A stretch of 52,324 nt of DNA from an uncultured Oscillospiraceae bacterium (GCA_900543215.1 UQQR01000011.1:1-52324); one strand, 5' to 3'; shown: positions 1 through 9,691, counted from the stretch's first letter. Translations and numbers: made by a program. The notes: generated from the letters alone by a model not told the origin.

Positions 1-66
1 GCTTGCACTCAATTTCGCATTTTAACTCTTTACCCCAACTATTGACAAAGAGCCTATATAATTTAT

Positions 67-132
67 CCCCTGACAATCAACATACACATAAAAGCCAAAA
101 TTTTATGTGTATGCCAGAACTCAGGGGACTTT
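67..132 (+). terminator. Large two-tier hairpin, possible terminator
   Basis: Outer arms CCCCTGA (67-73) and TCAGGGG (121-127) enclose a perfect 12-bp inner stem ATACACATAAAA (82-93)/TTTTATGTGTAT (101-112), separated by 8-nt internal loops on each side. It is followed on the plus strand by ACTTTTT, so it could end a plus-strand transcript entering from the left. It abuts the stop codon of the minus-strand glycosyltransferase. No gene is visible in 1-66. Confidence 0.5.
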
Positions 133-1245
133 TTATACCGTCATTTTCTCGGCAAGCTTACATATATCCTCCGCGGCGGACGCAATGATATTTTTTTTCT
201 GATTTGAAAGCATTTTTGCCGCCTTATCTCTGTTCCTTAAACCGAGCGTTGCCGACGAAAGCTCCTTTGAAAGCTTTTTTACCGGAACGCTCATACCGTT
301 ATTTGCAAAAAAGCGCATATTTCTGGTTTCACATCCCGGTATTGAAAGCGTGTGAACAATGGGAACGCCCAAAACCGCACCCTCGGTGGAGGAAAGTCCG
401 CCGGGCTTTGTAACATAAACATCGGCAAGTCTCATATATTCCGCCATTTTATCGGTGTATCTTACAGCCGTTATCTTATCCGCATAGCGTTTGGAAAGCT
501 GTTTGTAAAGCCATTCGTTGCTGCCGCAAATAACTATAAGCCCTGTATTTCCGTCATTTTTAAAGGCGTCGTACAACAGTTTAATTGCCCAAATCAATTT
601 GCCGGCGCCCATACTTCCGCCCGACACTAAAATATAGCGTTTATTACTGTCAAGTCCCAGAATACGGGCGGCTTCCTCCCTTGTCGGCGGTGACGAAAAC
701 CTCTGCGATACGGGAATACCGAGCGGATATATTTTATCAACGGGAAGCTTATATGACTTAAACTCGGGTATAAGCTTGTCCGACGGTATTATATAAGCGT
801 CGCAATCCGCTTCTTCGGTAAACGGTATACAGGTATAGTCAGTAGCGATAAAAACCGTTTTCGGAGTTTTTATACCGCGATTTTTCATATTGGTAATAAT
901 CTCCGCCGGAAAAATATGCGGCATAAACACAATGTCGGGCTTTTCTTTTTCAAAAAGGGCGTTAAGTCTTTTTACCATACCGGCATTTGCAAAATAAACG
1001 GGAGAACGGAACGGAAGTTTTCTGTATACGTTTCCGAGTGAATATATCGCACCGAAAAGCTTGGGCGACACACGCACTGTTTTAATATACGCTTTATCTA
1101 TAAAATGCGAAGTTTTTTTGCTTTTAAGGTCATAGGGGTTCAGCATTTTAACGGTATGTCCCCGTCTTTCAAGCGCTTCCTTAACGGCGTTTCCCGCCGC
1201 ATTATGACCGCCGCCTGTTCCGCAGGAAAGTATAAGTGCTTTCAT
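133..1245 (-). CDS. GT28-family glycosyltransferase (diacylglycerol glucosyltransferase / MGDG synthase-like)
   Basis: The 370-residue protein resembles UgtP/MGDG-synthase enzymes, which transfer a sugar from a nucleotide donor to diacylglycerol at the inner face of the membrane. An N-terminal glycine-rich loop (GTGGGHN, residues 9-15) is the typical MGDG_synth signature. The C-terminal half has the GT-B donor-binding segment with TKPGG near residue 280 followed by the conserved EG. No transmembrane segment or signal peptide is evident, fitting a peripheral enzyme. It is a single-gene unit with an AGGAAATAA-type ribosome site. The sugar donor and exact acceptor cannot be read from sequence, and a MurG-like role is less likely given the MGDG-type N-terminus. 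Confidence 0.8.
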   Translation of the reverse strand: MKALILSCGTGGGHNAAGNAVKEALERRGHTVKMLNPYDLKSKKTSHFIDKAYIKTVRVSPKLFGAIYSLGNVYRKLPFRSPVYFANAGMVKRLNALFEKEKPDIVFMPHIFPAEIITNMKNRGIKTPKTVFIATDYTCIPFTEEADCDAYIIPSDKLIPEFKSYKLPVDKIYPLGIPVSQRFSSPPTREEAARILGLDSNKRYILVSGGSMGAGKLIWAIKLLYDAFKNDGNTGLIVICGSNEWLYKQLSKRYADKITAVRYTDKMAEYMRLADVYVTKPGGLSSTEGAVLGVPIVHTLSIPGCETRNMRFFANNGMSVPVKKLSKELSSATLGLRNRDKAAKMLSNQKKNIIASAAEDICKLAEKMTV

Positions 1246-1324
1246 TTATTTCCTCCGAGTTTTATCCTGTATATTGTTTATAAATTAAGTCTAACACCGA
1301 GAGCCCTAAAAGTCAAATACAATT

Positions 1325-1358
1325 AAAAAGCACCGCCCCCCGAAAGAGGAGACGGCGC
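1325..1358 (-). terminator. Intrinsic terminator of gdhA
   Basis: On the minus strand, GCGCCGTC pairs with GGCGGTGC (8 bp, two G-U wobbles), extended by C-G pairs toward the loop and followed by a CTTTTTAATT tail. It lies just after the gdhA stop. Confidence 0.75.
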
Positions 1359-1382
1359 CGTAAAGTATATTATCTGTTGTTA

Positions 1383-2732
1383 TCAGTAAGCTATACCCTG
1401 AGCCAACATAGCGTTTGCTACCTTTTCGAAGCCCGCAATGTTTGCGCCTGCAAGAAGGTCGCCCTCTAAGCCGTACTTCTTTGCGGCGTCATAAGAATTA
1501 TGGAATATATTAACCATTATATCCTTAAGCTTTGCGTCAACCTCGTCGAACGTCCAGCTGTATCTCATTGAGTTCTGGCTCATTTCAAGAGCCGATGTAG
1601 CAACGCCGCCTGCGTTGGCAGCCTTAGCAGGTCCGAAAAGGATGCCTGCCTTCTGGAATACCGCGATAGCCTCAAGAGTTGACGGCATATTTGCGCCCTC
1701 GGCTACTGCCATAACGCCGTTTTTAACAAGTGTCTCGGCGGATTTTTCATCAATTTCATTCTGTGTGGCGCACGGAAGAGCAATATCGCACTTAATAGTC
1801 CATATACCGCTGCATCCCTCGTGATATTCAGCGCCGCTTACACGCTCGGCATATTCCTTGATACGGCCTCTTTCAACCTCTTTGATCTGCTTTACAACAT
1901 CAAGCTTTATGCCGTTCGGGTCATAAATATAACCGTTTGAGTCTGAAAGCGCTACAACCTTACCGCCGAGCTGAGTTGCCTTTTCGGTAGCGTAAATTGC
2001 AACATTGCCCGAACCCGAAACAACAACGGTCTTACCCTTAAAGGAATCGTTCTTCATACTCTTAAGCATTTCTTCTGTATAGTAGCAAAGTCCGTAGCCG
2101 GTAGCCTCGGTACGCGCAAGCGAGCCGCCGTATGTAAGACCCTTGCCGGTGAGAACGCCGGTAAATTCGTTGCGGAGTCTCTTATACTGACCGAACATAT
2201 AGCCGATCTCTCTGGCACCGGTGCCTATATCGCCGGCCGGAACATCTGTATCGGCGCCGATATGCTTTGAAAGCTCTGTCATAAAGCTCTGGCAGAAGCG
2301 CATAATTTCACCGTCGGATTTGCCCTTCGGGTCGAAATCGGAGCCGCCCTTGCCGCCGCCTATCGGAAGACCGGTAAGGCTGTTCTTGAATATCTGCTCA
2401 AAGCCCAAGAACTTGATAACGGACGCATTTACCGACGGATGGAGGCGTATACCGCCCTTATAAGGACCGATTGCGGAGTTAAACTGTACTCTGTATCCTC
2501 TGTTTACCTGTACCTTGCCGTTGTCGTCAACCCAAGATACACGGAAAAATATCTGTCTTTCGGGTTCTACTATTCTCTCAAGAACACCGTTTTCCTCAAG
2601 CTTCGGGTTTGCGGCGATTACCGGCTCAAGAGAGCCTAAAACCTCGCGAACCGCCTGCAAAAATTCCTTTTCGCCGGGGCTGCGCTTTTCAACGCCTGCA
2701 TATACCCTATTTAAATAATCGGATTTAAACAT
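1383..2732 (-). CDS. gdhA: NADP-type glutamate dehydrogenase
   Basis: The enzyme interconverts 2-oxoglutarate plus ammonia and glutamate. The length of 449 residues is that of the hexameric bacterial class. The Glu/Leu/Phe/Val dehydrogenase active-site segment PIGGGKGGSDFDP is near residues 121-133, with the catalytic lysine in it. A Rossmann dinucleotide motif (VSGSGNVA) lies near residue 240. The start has a GGGAGG ribosome site 9 nt upstream. A sigma-70-like promoter and a terminator bracket the gene, so it is monocistronic. NADP preference is inferred from the subfamily and is not proven by a single residue. Confidence 0.95.
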   Translation of the reverse strand: MFKSDYLNRVYAGVEKRSPGEKEFLQAVREVLGSLEPVIAANPKLEENGVLERIVEPERQIFFRVSWVDDNGKVQVNRGYRVQFNSAIGPYKGGIRLHPSVNASVIKFLGFEQIFKNSLTGLPIGGGKGGSDFDPKGKSDGEIMRFCQSFMTELSKHIGADTDVPAGDIGTGAREIGYMFGQYKRLRNEFTGVLTGKGLTYGGSLARTEATGYGLCYYTEEMLKSMKNDSFKGKTVVVSGSGNVAIYATEKATQLGGKVVALSDSNGYIYDPNGIKLDVVKQIKEVERGRIKEYAERVSGAEYHEGCSGIWTIKCDIALPCATQNEIDEKSAETLVKNGVMAVAEGANMPSTLEAIAVFQKAGILFGPAKAANAGGVATSALEMSQNSMRYSWTFDEVDAKLKDIMVNIFHNSYDAAKKYGLEGDLLAGANIAGFEKVANAMLAQGIAY

Positions 2733-2764
2733 AACAAAAACCTCCCAAATTTTTTACCTATATA

Positions 2765-2793
2765 AGAATACTACTAAAACAAACATCCGTCAA
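2765..2793 (-). promoter_or_regulatory. Sigma-70-type promoter for gdhA
   Basis: On the minus strand TTGACG (2793-2788) is separated by 17 nt from TATTCT (2770-2765), 33 nt upstream of the gdhA start. Confidence 0.65.
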
Positions 2794-2909
2794 TAAAAAA
2801 ATAAGTCAAACGGCACGGTTTTAAAAAAATTTAAAAATTTATTCAATTTTTACTTTATTTTTTCCGTGCTTGATGTTACACTGAAAAAAGCAAACAAACG
2901 GAGGAAAAA

Positions 2910-3587
2910 ATGCTGAAATACAAATATATTCTTTTTGACCTTGACGGAACGATAACCGATTCCGCCGCGGGAATTACAAATTCGGTTGCTTATGCCTTGA
3001 AAAAGCTTGAAGCACCTGTTCCGCCTTACAGCGAGCTGCTTAAGTTTATCGGTCCGCCGCTCCTCCCCGCTTTCAGAGAATTTTGCGGCTTTGACGAAGA
3101 AAAGGCTAAAAAAGCCGTTAATTTTTACCGTGAATATTACCCCGAAAAGGGTATATTCGAATGTCGGCTTTACGATAATATTGAGCCGGTTCTCTGCTCG
3201 CTTTCAAAAAGCGGCGCAAAGCTTATACTCGCAACCTCAAAGCCCGAGATATTCGCAAACCAAATAACGGAACATTTCGGGTTAAATAAATATTTTTATT
3301 ACATTGCCGGCGCAACGCTTGATAAATCACGGTCGGAAAAATCACAGGTGATAAGCTATGCACTTTCCGCCTGCAATACAACCGACAAAAGCAGTGCGGT
3401 AATGGTCGGCGACCGTTATCACGACATAATGGGAGCGCACGAAAACGGTATTGAGTGCATAGGCGTGCTTTACGGCTTCGGAAGCCGCGAGGAGCTTGAA
3501 AACTCCGGTGCAGATTACATTGCGCAAACGCCTAATGATATACTGAAAATAACAACAAAAAAGCGTGCGGGATTAGAAGAAAGCTAA
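2910..3587 (+). CDS. HAD-superfamily phosphatase (phosphoglycolate phosphatase-like)
   Basis: This 225-residue haloacid dehalogenase hydrolase has motif I DLDGT at residues 10-14 (nucleophile D10, acid D12), a motif II serine/threonine in ILATSKP, and motif III/IV VGDRYHD near 166-172. The cap insertion after motif I makes it a subclass I member like Gph/PpaX. It is preceded by a strong GGAGG site. The substrate is not determinable from sequence; 2-phosphoglycolate or pyrophosphate are family possibilities. Its last codons form the 5' half of a terminator hairpin shared with convergent glyA. Confidence 0.85.
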   Translation: MLKYKYILFDLDGTITDSAAGITNSVAYALKKLEAPVPPYSELLKFIGPPLLPAFREFCGFDEEKAKKAVNFYREYYPEKGIFECRLYDNIEPVLCSLSKSGAKLILATSKPEIFANQITEHFGLNKYFYYIAGATLDKSRSEKSQVISYALSACNTTDKSSAVMVGDRYHDIMGAHENGIECIGVLYGFGSREELENSGADYIAQTPNDILKITTKKRAGLEES

Positions 3588-3603
3588 TCCTGCACGCTTT
3601 TTA
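3562..3603. terminator. Bidirectional terminator between the HAD gene and glyA
   Basis: AGCGTGC-G-GGATTAG (3562-3576) pairs with CTAATCC-T-GCACGCT (3584-3598), with one internal mismatch. It is followed by TTTTTATTA on the plus strand. The stop codon of the plus-strand gene (3585-3587) lies inside the 3' arm. Confidence 0.85.
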
Positions 3604-4842
3604 TTATCGGTAAATCGGGAAATGTGAACAAAGCTCCTGTACTTCCGTCGAGATAAGCTCCTTGCTGTTTTCAAAATCATTTACGGCAAGGCTTATCCAT
3701 TTCGCAATTTTTGCCATTTCAGGCTCTTTAAAGCCCCTTGTGGTAACCGCCGGAGTGCCGAGCCTTACGCCGCTTGTAATAAACGGGCTTTGCGGATCGT
3801 TAGGTACGGTGTTCTTATTCGCCGTGATATGAACCTCGTCAAGACGGTGTTCAAGCTCCTTGCCCGTTATTCCGTTTTTAATAAGCTTTAAAAGCATAAG
3901 GTGGTTATCCGTACCGCCCGAAACAACATCAAAGCCCTCGTCAATAAGTCCGGCGCAAAGCGCCTTTGCGTTTTTAACTATCTGAACCTGATACTCCTTG
4001 AATTCGGGAGTAAGTGCCTCGCCCAAGGCAACAGCCTTTGCGGCGATTATATGCATAAGCGGACCGCCCTGTGTGCCGGGGAAAACGGCTTTATCTATCT
4101 GCTTAGCAAGCTTCTCCTTGCAAAGTATCATTCCGCCCCTCGGTCCTCTGAGCGTTTTATGCGTTGTGGTGGTTACAACATCCGCATACGGAACAGGCGA
4201 AGGATGCACGCCTGCCGCCACAAGGCCTGCAATGTGAGCCATATCCACCATTAAATACGCTCCGACCTCGTCCGCAATTTCACGACAGCGCTTAAAATCG
4301 ATTATTCTTGAATAGGCGCTCGCACCCGCTATAATCATTTTAGGCTTACATTCAAGCGCCGTCTTGCGCATTTCATCATAATCTATCATTTCGGTCTCGT
4401 CATTAACGCCGTAAGGAACAACATTAAAGTATTTGCCCGAAATATTTACGGGTGAGCCGTGAGAAAGATGGCCGCCCTGCTGAAGATTCATTCCCATAAC
4501 GGTGTCGCCCGGCTGTAAAAGCGCAAAGAACACCGCAAGATTAGCGCTGGCTCCGCAATGCGGCTGAACATTTGCGTGTTCCGCGCCGAAAAGTTTTTTT
4601 GCCCTTTCACGGGCGATATTCTCCACAACATCAACGCACTGACATCCGCCGTAATAGCGCTTTCCCGGATACCCCTCGGCATACTTGTTGGTAAGCACGC
4701 CGCCAGCCGCCAAAAGCACCGCTTTTGACACAATATTTTCCGACGCTATAAGCTCTATATTATGCTGTTGACGAACAAGCTCGTCGTGACAGGCAGAGGC
4801 TACCTCTGCGTCGTAATTCTTAAGTTCTTCAAAAAAATTCAT
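3604..4842 (-). CDS. glyA: Serine hydroxymethyltransferase
   Basis: This PLP enzyme converts serine and tetrahydrofolate into glycine and 5,10-methylene-tetrahydrofolate in the cytoplasm. Its 412 residues are full length. Recognisable blocks are the N-terminal ELIASENIVS, YAEGYPGKRYYGG near 55-67, DMAHIAGLVAAG before the active site, and TTTTHKTLRGPRGG near 222-236 with the PLP lysine. It lies 19 nt downstream of purB on the same strand, so the two are probably cotranscribed. This links one-carbon supply to purine synthesis. Confidence 0.97.
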   Translation of the reverse strand: MNFFEELKNYDAEVASACHDELVRQQHNIELIASENIVSKAVLLAAGGVLTNKYAEGYPGKRYYGGCQCVDVVENIARERAKKLFGAEHANVQPHCGASANLAVFFALLQPGDTVMGMNLQQGGHLSHGSPVNISGKYFNVVPYGVNDETEMIDYDEMRKTALECKPKMIIAGASAYSRIIDFKRCREIADEVGAYLMVDMAHIAGLVAAGVHPSPVPYADVVTTTTHKTLRGPRGGMILCKEKLAKQIDKAVFPGTQGGPLMHIIAAKAVALGEALTPEFKEYQVQIVKNAKALCAGLIDEGFDVVSGGTDNHLMLLKLIKNGITGKELEHRLDEVHITANKNTVPNDPQSPFITSGVRLGTPAVTTRGFKEPEMAKIAKWISLAVNDFENSKELISTEVQELCSHFPIYR

Positions 4843-4861
4843 AACTTTGCTCCCTTTTCAT

Positions 4862-6298
4862 CTATACATTAAGCTCGACCTTAACATCGTCCGTACTGTA
4901 TTTTTTAAGTATCGGTTCTATTACATTGCTTACAAACTCTTCGGTTTGTGAAACGCATCTTCCGATATATTTTACGGGGTCAAGCTCGCTTAAAATTTCT
5001 TCCTTTGTAAGCGGTATTCTGTCATCCGCCGCAATTTTGTCTATAAGATCGTTGCGCTTGCCCTCAAGTTTCACCTTTGCCGCCGCCTCATGCGAATACA
5101 CCCTGATGATCTCGTGAAGCTGCTGACGGTCGCCGCCGCGTTTGACTGATTCCATCATTATGTTTTCGGTAGCCATAAACGGCAGTTTTTCCATTACGCG
5201 CTTTTTAATAACATTCTCATAAACTACCATTCCCGAGGTTACATTTATGTATATGTTAAGTATTGCGTCCACAGCCAAAAATGCCTCGGCAACCGAAATC
5301 CTTTTATTGGCGCTGTCGTCAAGCGTGCGCTCAAACCATTGTGTTCCGGCGGTCATTGCGGGATTTAACGCGTCGGCAATAACATACTTTGAAAGCGCGG
5401 AAATGCGTTCGCACCTCATCGGGTTGCGTTTATACGGCATTGCCGAGGAGCCTATCTGCTTTGTGCCGAACGGTTCCTCCATTTCTTCAAAGGACTGGAG
5501 CAGTCTCAAATCATTTGAAAACTTGTATGCGCTCTGAGCAAAGCCCGAAAGAGTTGAAAGAAAATACGAATCAATTTTTCTTGAATAGGTCTGTCCCGAA
5601 ACCGGCACGCACCCGTTAAATCCCATTTCCTTGCAAATAAGCTCTTCAAGCCTTACTACCTTTTTTTCATCTCCGCCGAAAAGCTCCATAAAGCTTGCCT
5701 GTGTACCCGTAGTTCCCTTAGAACCCAAAAGCTTAAGCCTTGAAAGCTGATATTCAAGATTTTGGGTATCCTCGGAAAGCTCATACGCCCAAAGCGTTGC
5801 CCTTTTACCTACGGTTGTAAGCTGAGCCGGCTGAAGATGCGTATAAGCAAGGCAAGGAAGGCCCTTGTATTTAAGCGCAAATTCCGAGAGATTTTTAAGC
5901 ACTGCCGCCGCCTTTTTCTGAATTAAAAGGGACGCTTCTCTTAAAATTACAATATCGGTATTGTCGCCTACATAACAACTCGTAGCGCCGAGATGGATTA
6001 TCGGCTCGGCTTTCGGACACTGCACGCCGTATGCGTACACATGGGACATAACATCGTGCCTTACTTCCCTTTCCCTTGCCTCCGCAACATCGTAATTAAT
6101 ATCGTCCCTGTGCGCTTCCATTTCGGCAATCTGCTCATCGGTAATGTTAAGTCCCAGTTCCTTTTCCGCCTTGGCTAAGGCAATCCACAGTCTTCTCCAG
6201 GTGCGGAACTTAAAGTTCTGGGAAAAAATATACTGCATTTCCTTTGAAGCGTATCTTGTTGATAACGGCGATATGTACATATCTCTACTGTCGGGCAT
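4862..6298 (-). CDS. purB: Adenylosuccinate lyase
   Basis: The enzyme catalyses two fumarate-releasing steps in purine synthesis (SAICAR to AICAR, adenylosuccinate to AMP). The 478-residue protein has the fumarase/aspartase signature GSSAMPYKRNP near 283-293 and the upstream TTGTQASF segment of the lyase superfamily. The start follows AAGGAGAATTTTT. It sits between an alpha/beta hydrolase gene and glyA in a minus-strand operon. The length is that of the longer, eukaryote-like PurB type also found in Clostridia. Confidence 0.95.
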   Translation of the reverse strand: MPDSRDMYISPLSTRYASKEMQYIFSQNFKFRTWRRLWIALAKAEKELGLNITDEQIAEMEAHRDDINYDVAEAREREVRHDVMSHVYAYGVQCPKAEPIIHLGATSCYVGDNTDIVILREASLLIQKKAAAVLKNLSEFALKYKGLPCLAYTHLQPAQLTTVGKRATLWAYELSEDTQNLEYQLSRLKLLGSKGTTGTQASFMELFGGDEKKVVRLEELICKEMGFNGCVPVSGQTYSRKIDSYFLSTLSGFAQSAYKFSNDLRLLQSFEEMEEPFGTKQIGSSAMPYKRNPMRCERISALSKYVIADALNPAMTAGTQWFERTLDDSANKRISVAEAFLAVDAILNIYINVTSGMVVYENVIKKRVMEKLPFMATENIMMESVKRGGDRQQLHEIIRVYSHEAAAKVKLEGKRNDLIDKIAADDRIPLTKEEILSELDPVKYIGRCVSQTEEFVSNVIEPILKKYSTDDVKVELNV

Positions 6299-6331
6299 AA
6301 AAATTCTCCTTCTTAAAAAGTCATTTTGTTT

Positions 6332-7012
6332 TCAGGTCTTTAAAAAATTCTCGACCGCACTGTTAAACTCCTCCGCCCTTTGCGCCGGAAGAGAATGTCC
6401 GCCCCGTATGAATTTAAGGGTCGAGCAGGGCAGGCTTTTTGCAATAAGACGGGTGTGCGATTTTTTAATAACATCATGCGTTCCCGCAATTACAAGCACA
6501 GGAACCGTAACGGATTTGAGCTCCTCAGGGGTTATATGAGGTTCGTTTACCATAAGACCGAGTATTTCGGCTTTTGCTGCGGCAGTGCGGCTCTTTGAGG
6601 CAAATAATTTTGCAAGCTTATAGCCTAACTCTACGGGTATCTGAAAATACCGTTTTACACCGTCGGGCGAAATATTTCCTCCGCAAAGGACTGACTTTTC
6701 AACCATTTTCGTGTGCTTAAGCGCAAAATAGAGCGCAATGCCGGCGCCGTCTGAAAAGCCTATTATATGCGCCTTTTTTATACCGTGTTCAAGCATAAAA
6801 CCATACAGGTCATCGGCAAAGCTTTTAAGCGAAAATTCACCGTCTCCCCTTTCGGATTTACCGTGACCTCTTGTGTCGAGCGCATACACCTTGTAATGCT
6901 TTGAAAAATATTCCGTCTGCCTCCTAAAGTATTCACAGCTTTCTCCGTTGCCGTGCAGGAGAATAAGCGGAAAACCATCACCTTTGCAAATAAAATTAAG
7001 CTTTATATCCAA
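6332..7012 (-). CDS. Alpha/beta-hydrolase fold protein
   Basis: A cytoplasmic alpha/beta hydrolase of about 226 residues. The oxyanion-hole segment LLHGNGES is near the start, the nucleophile elbow GFSDGAG holds the catalytic serine, and the C-terminal GGHSLP supplies the histidine. The frame is open up to 7042, inside yfhO. A UUG at 7012 preceded by AAGGAG at 9 nt is the best start; it lies 13 nt after the yfhO stop. The substrate is unknown: esterase, lactonase or peptidase are all possible. Confidence 0.8.
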   Translation of the reverse strand: MDIKLNFICKGDGFPLILLHGNGESCEYFRRQTEYFSKHYKVYALDTRGHGKSERGDGEFSLKSFADDLYGFMLEHGIKKAHIIGFSDGAGIALYFALKHTKMVEKSVLCGGNISPDGVKRYFQIPVELGYKLAKLFASKSRTAAAKAEILGLMVNEPHITPEELKSVTVPVLVIAGTHDVIKKSHTRLIAKSLPCSTLKFIRGGHSLPAQRAEEFNSAVENFLKT

Positions 7013-7025
7013 ATAAGCCTTCTCC

Positions 7026-9635
7026 TTACTTATCGTCGTCAAGGAAATCGGAATCTATTTTAAAACCGCCGTCAAAACCGTTTTCTATATGCGGAATTTC
7101 TATTTCCGTGTCGTCGTCAAGTATACTTTCCTTTACGGTGTCGGGGAAGCGTTCGGCAAGTATTTTCCGTGTATCATTACGGTCCTCAAGGCGCCATTTT
7201 GAAATCAGCATATCACCCTCGGGATAATAATAATCAGACGGGTGCCGTTTACTGTAAACAGAGAATATCAGCATATAAAGCAGTAACACGGCGCAGACGC
7301 CGCCTGTTATAATAAGTCCGTTTGCAAGACCCGGCGTTCTGTATTCAAATCGGATATTGCTTGTGCCTTTACCTACTTTTACCGCCATAAAGCCGACATT
7401 TACCTTTTCAATCTCGGCAGGTTCTCCGTTTAGATAAGCGGTCCAACCCTCGTCATACGGTACGGAGAAAAAGACCAAATCGTCCTTATCTCTCCTTACC
7501 TCCGCAGAAAAGCCTGTATTGTCTCTTTTAAACGAAATCGCCGCCGTTTCTTTTAACTGCTCGCAATCGTATTCCATAGACTCGTCCGTAAGCGAAAGCG
7601 TAGTACCCGACTCATAATCGTACGGCGGTTCTTCAAGCGTTTCGATATTTGTAAGGATATTTCCGTATTTCTTAATCTGTTCGTCATCAAGCAAAATTGC
7701 TTTAAGCATAAGCTGTGTGCGGTCTGATTTTGAATATGAGTCGCAGAAATCATAGCTCATATAGTATTTATATGAGAAGCCGTACGGCACATAATTATTG
7801 TTTTCGTAAATATAATATCCGCCGCTTGTTTTAACATATTCGTACCCTGTCATACGCGGCTCGTCGTCTTCGTCAAGAAAGCTTTCGCCGCCCTTGCGGT
7901 TTAAGAGGTATTTAACCGAAAGAAGCGGACGGAGCGCCGCCTGTTTTGTATCGGGTCTGCTGCCGACACTGCGTTCAATGCCGATATAATCGTAAAAATC
8001 AAAAATTGATTTAGGCACTACCGAATGAAATGCGTTAATTCCCGGAAGACCGAGATACATAGAGGTATTGTCAACGCCGTCATACACATCAACACGGTAG
8101 TTATCGCTTTTTTCAAGGTCAACACTGCCCTCGATAAGCTGATCTATCATAACGGACTTAACATCATAGGAATGTGACCTGCCGCAGGCTATAAAAAAGT
8201 TACCGTAAACCGCGGATATAATGCAGACGCATGTTACAGCGCCCTTATAAAAACCTTGTCTGTCGGTTTTTAGCGTTTTAAGCAGCATACCGAGAATTAT
8301 AAGACTTATCACTGCTATGGCGCAGGTTATCCAATAACGGAAAAGGTACATTCCGTCGTCACTCTGCGAATAAAGACCGAAAATAAGCTTATCGTCCGAG
8401 TCCTTCTGCGGAAAAAAGCCTATTACAAGGGTTATAGCAATCGTTATTCCCGTAACCCACTTGTATGCCGAGGACCAATTAACGCTGTCGTCCTCCGTAA
8501 GCGAAACCGTTGCAAGGCACATCATAAGTATCGGCATATAGAACCATCTTGCGTAATAAGATGTATTGAATGCGTAAAACGCGCTGTTGAGTATCGGCAC
8601 CATAGCCATAAATATGCATATACCGATCACCCTTTTAAGCCAACTGCCCTTACGGTTTGAAAACCACGCAAAGACACCGACCATACTGAATACCGGCAGC
8701 CAGCCGCCGAGCGATGACCACTTGACATTGGCAGAGGGGAAAAATACGGGTCTTGCGGGAATATCCGGCGGAAAGAAGAAACATTCTATAATATTGCCGT
8801 ATATCTGCTCCTTGCCGTACATAATTGCGTTCCAGCCGAGGAGTATGCTTGATATCCTTTCGTTGCCGATAATCGCAAGTATGCTCGGCATAAGTAAAAA
8901 TGCGGACAGCGCAAGACCGAGCACAGCCTCGAACATAAGCACAAAAAATCTTGATAGCTTCGGTCTTATCGCACCCGAGAAAAGCCGTACAAAGAAATAT
9001 ATAACCGTAAATACAACCATTCCGAAGAAGAAGAAATAGTTTGTTACAGCGCAAAGCGCCACCGTAAGGGCGAAAACAAAGCGCCTATTCTCCGTTATAA
9101 GCATTTCAAGCGACAAAAGCAAAAGCGGAAAGACAATTATCGCCTCGTGGAAATGATTGAAGAAAATATTGTAAACCGAGAAGCCGGAAAACGCATAAAG
9201 AAGCGCACCGAGCCTTGCCGCGGAAGGCGTGCGTGTAAACCGCCTTATGTAGCAGTAAGAGGTAAATGCCGCGCAGGCAAATTTAAGTATAAGAAGCGGC
9301 CCCATAAGGTACGGAACCATCCAGTTCGGGAAAGGAATCGTAAGCCAAAAAAACGGACTTCCGAGCAGATAAAAGCTGTATGAGCCTATAAAGTTAGCAC
9401 CGAGATCGGTGGTCCAGCTCCAAAAGATATTTCCTTCCCTTACCGCCTTGTGGCACTGTTGATAAAAGGGTATTTGCTGGACATTAAAATCTCCGTAAAA
9501 GGTAAAATACCCTTCGCCCATAATCATATACGGTACAAAAAGCACCGCCGCAGTAATAAGCGCTATAACAAATGTGGAAAGGTATTTTTCTTTTTGGGGT
9601 CTTAAAGCAGTCAGCTTTGCCCGTGAAAATCCCAT
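7026..9635 (-). CDS. yfhO: YfhO-family polytopic membrane protein (GT-C-like glycosyltransferase)
   Basis: The 869-residue protein has a dozen or more hydrophobic segments in the first two thirds, an extracytoplasmic domain of about 250 residues, one more membrane segment near residue 780, and an acidic cytoplasmic tail. The N-terminal loop with YGDFNVQQIPF after the first membrane span is typical of the YfhO family. In Bacillus, YfhO is implicated in glycosylating lipoteichoic acid. It heads the minus-strand operon with the hydrolase, purB and glyA. The start follows AAAGGATG. Function in this organism is inferred from the family only. Confidence 0.85.
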   Translation of the reverse strand: MGFSRAKLTALRPQKEKYLSTFVIALITAAVLFVPYMIMGEGYFTFYGDFNVQQIPFYQQCHKAVREGNIFWSWTTDLGANFIGSYSFYLLGSPFFWLTIPFPNWMVPYLMGPLLILKFACAAFTSYCYIRRFTRTPSAARLGALLYAFSGFSVYNIFFNHFHEAIIVFPLLLLSLEMLITENRRFVFALTVALCAVTNYFFFFGMVVFTVIYFFVRLFSGAIRPKLSRFFVLMFEAVLGLALSAFLLMPSILAIIGNERISSILLGWNAIMYGKEQIYGNIIECFFFPPDIPARPVFFPSANVKWSSLGGWLPVFSMVGVFAWFSNRKGSWLKRVIGICIFMAMVPILNSAFYAFNTSYYARWFYMPILMMCLATVSLTEDDSVNWSSAYKWVTGITIAITLVIGFFPQKDSDDKLIFGLYSQSDDGMYLFRYWITCAIAVISLIILGMLLKTLKTDRQGFYKGAVTCVCIISAVYGNFFIACGRSHSYDVKSVMIDQLIEGSVDLEKSDNYRVDVYDGVDNTSMYLGLPGINAFHSVVPKSIFDFYDYIGIERSVGSRPDTKQAALRPLLSVKYLLNRKGGESFLDEDDEPRMTGYEYVKTSGGYYIYENNNYVPYGFSYKYYMSYDFCDSYSKSDRTQLMLKAILLDDEQIKKYGNILTNIETLEEPPYDYESGTTLSLTDESMEYDCEQLKETAAISFKRDNTGFSAEVRRDKDDLVFFSVPYDEGWTAYLNGEPAEIEKVNVGFMAVKVGKGTSNIRFEYRTPGLANGLIITGGVCAVLLLYMLIFSVYSKRHPSDYYYPEGDMLISKWRLEDRNDTRKILAERFPDTVKESILDDDTEIEIPHIENGFDGGFKIDSDFLDDDK

Positions 9636-9663
9636 TAAAATACATCCTTTAAAAATTTAGTTA

Positions 9664-9691
9664 TTGCTATTATAACATTAAATGATATAAT
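9664..9691 (+). promoter_or_regulatory. Promoter for yfbR-deoD-birA
   Basis: TTGCTA (9664-9669), 16-nt spacer, TATAAT (9686-9691). It overlaps the opposing yfhO promoter. Confidence 0.65.

Noticed and set aside
43..61. TTGACA followed by TATAAT
   Set aside because: The spacer is only about 8-9 nt, too short for a sigma-70 promoter.
8587..9054. ORFs of 134 and 150 codons opposite or out of frame with yfhO
   Set aside because: Both lie inside the yfhO coding region in other frames and show no start signal or family pattern.
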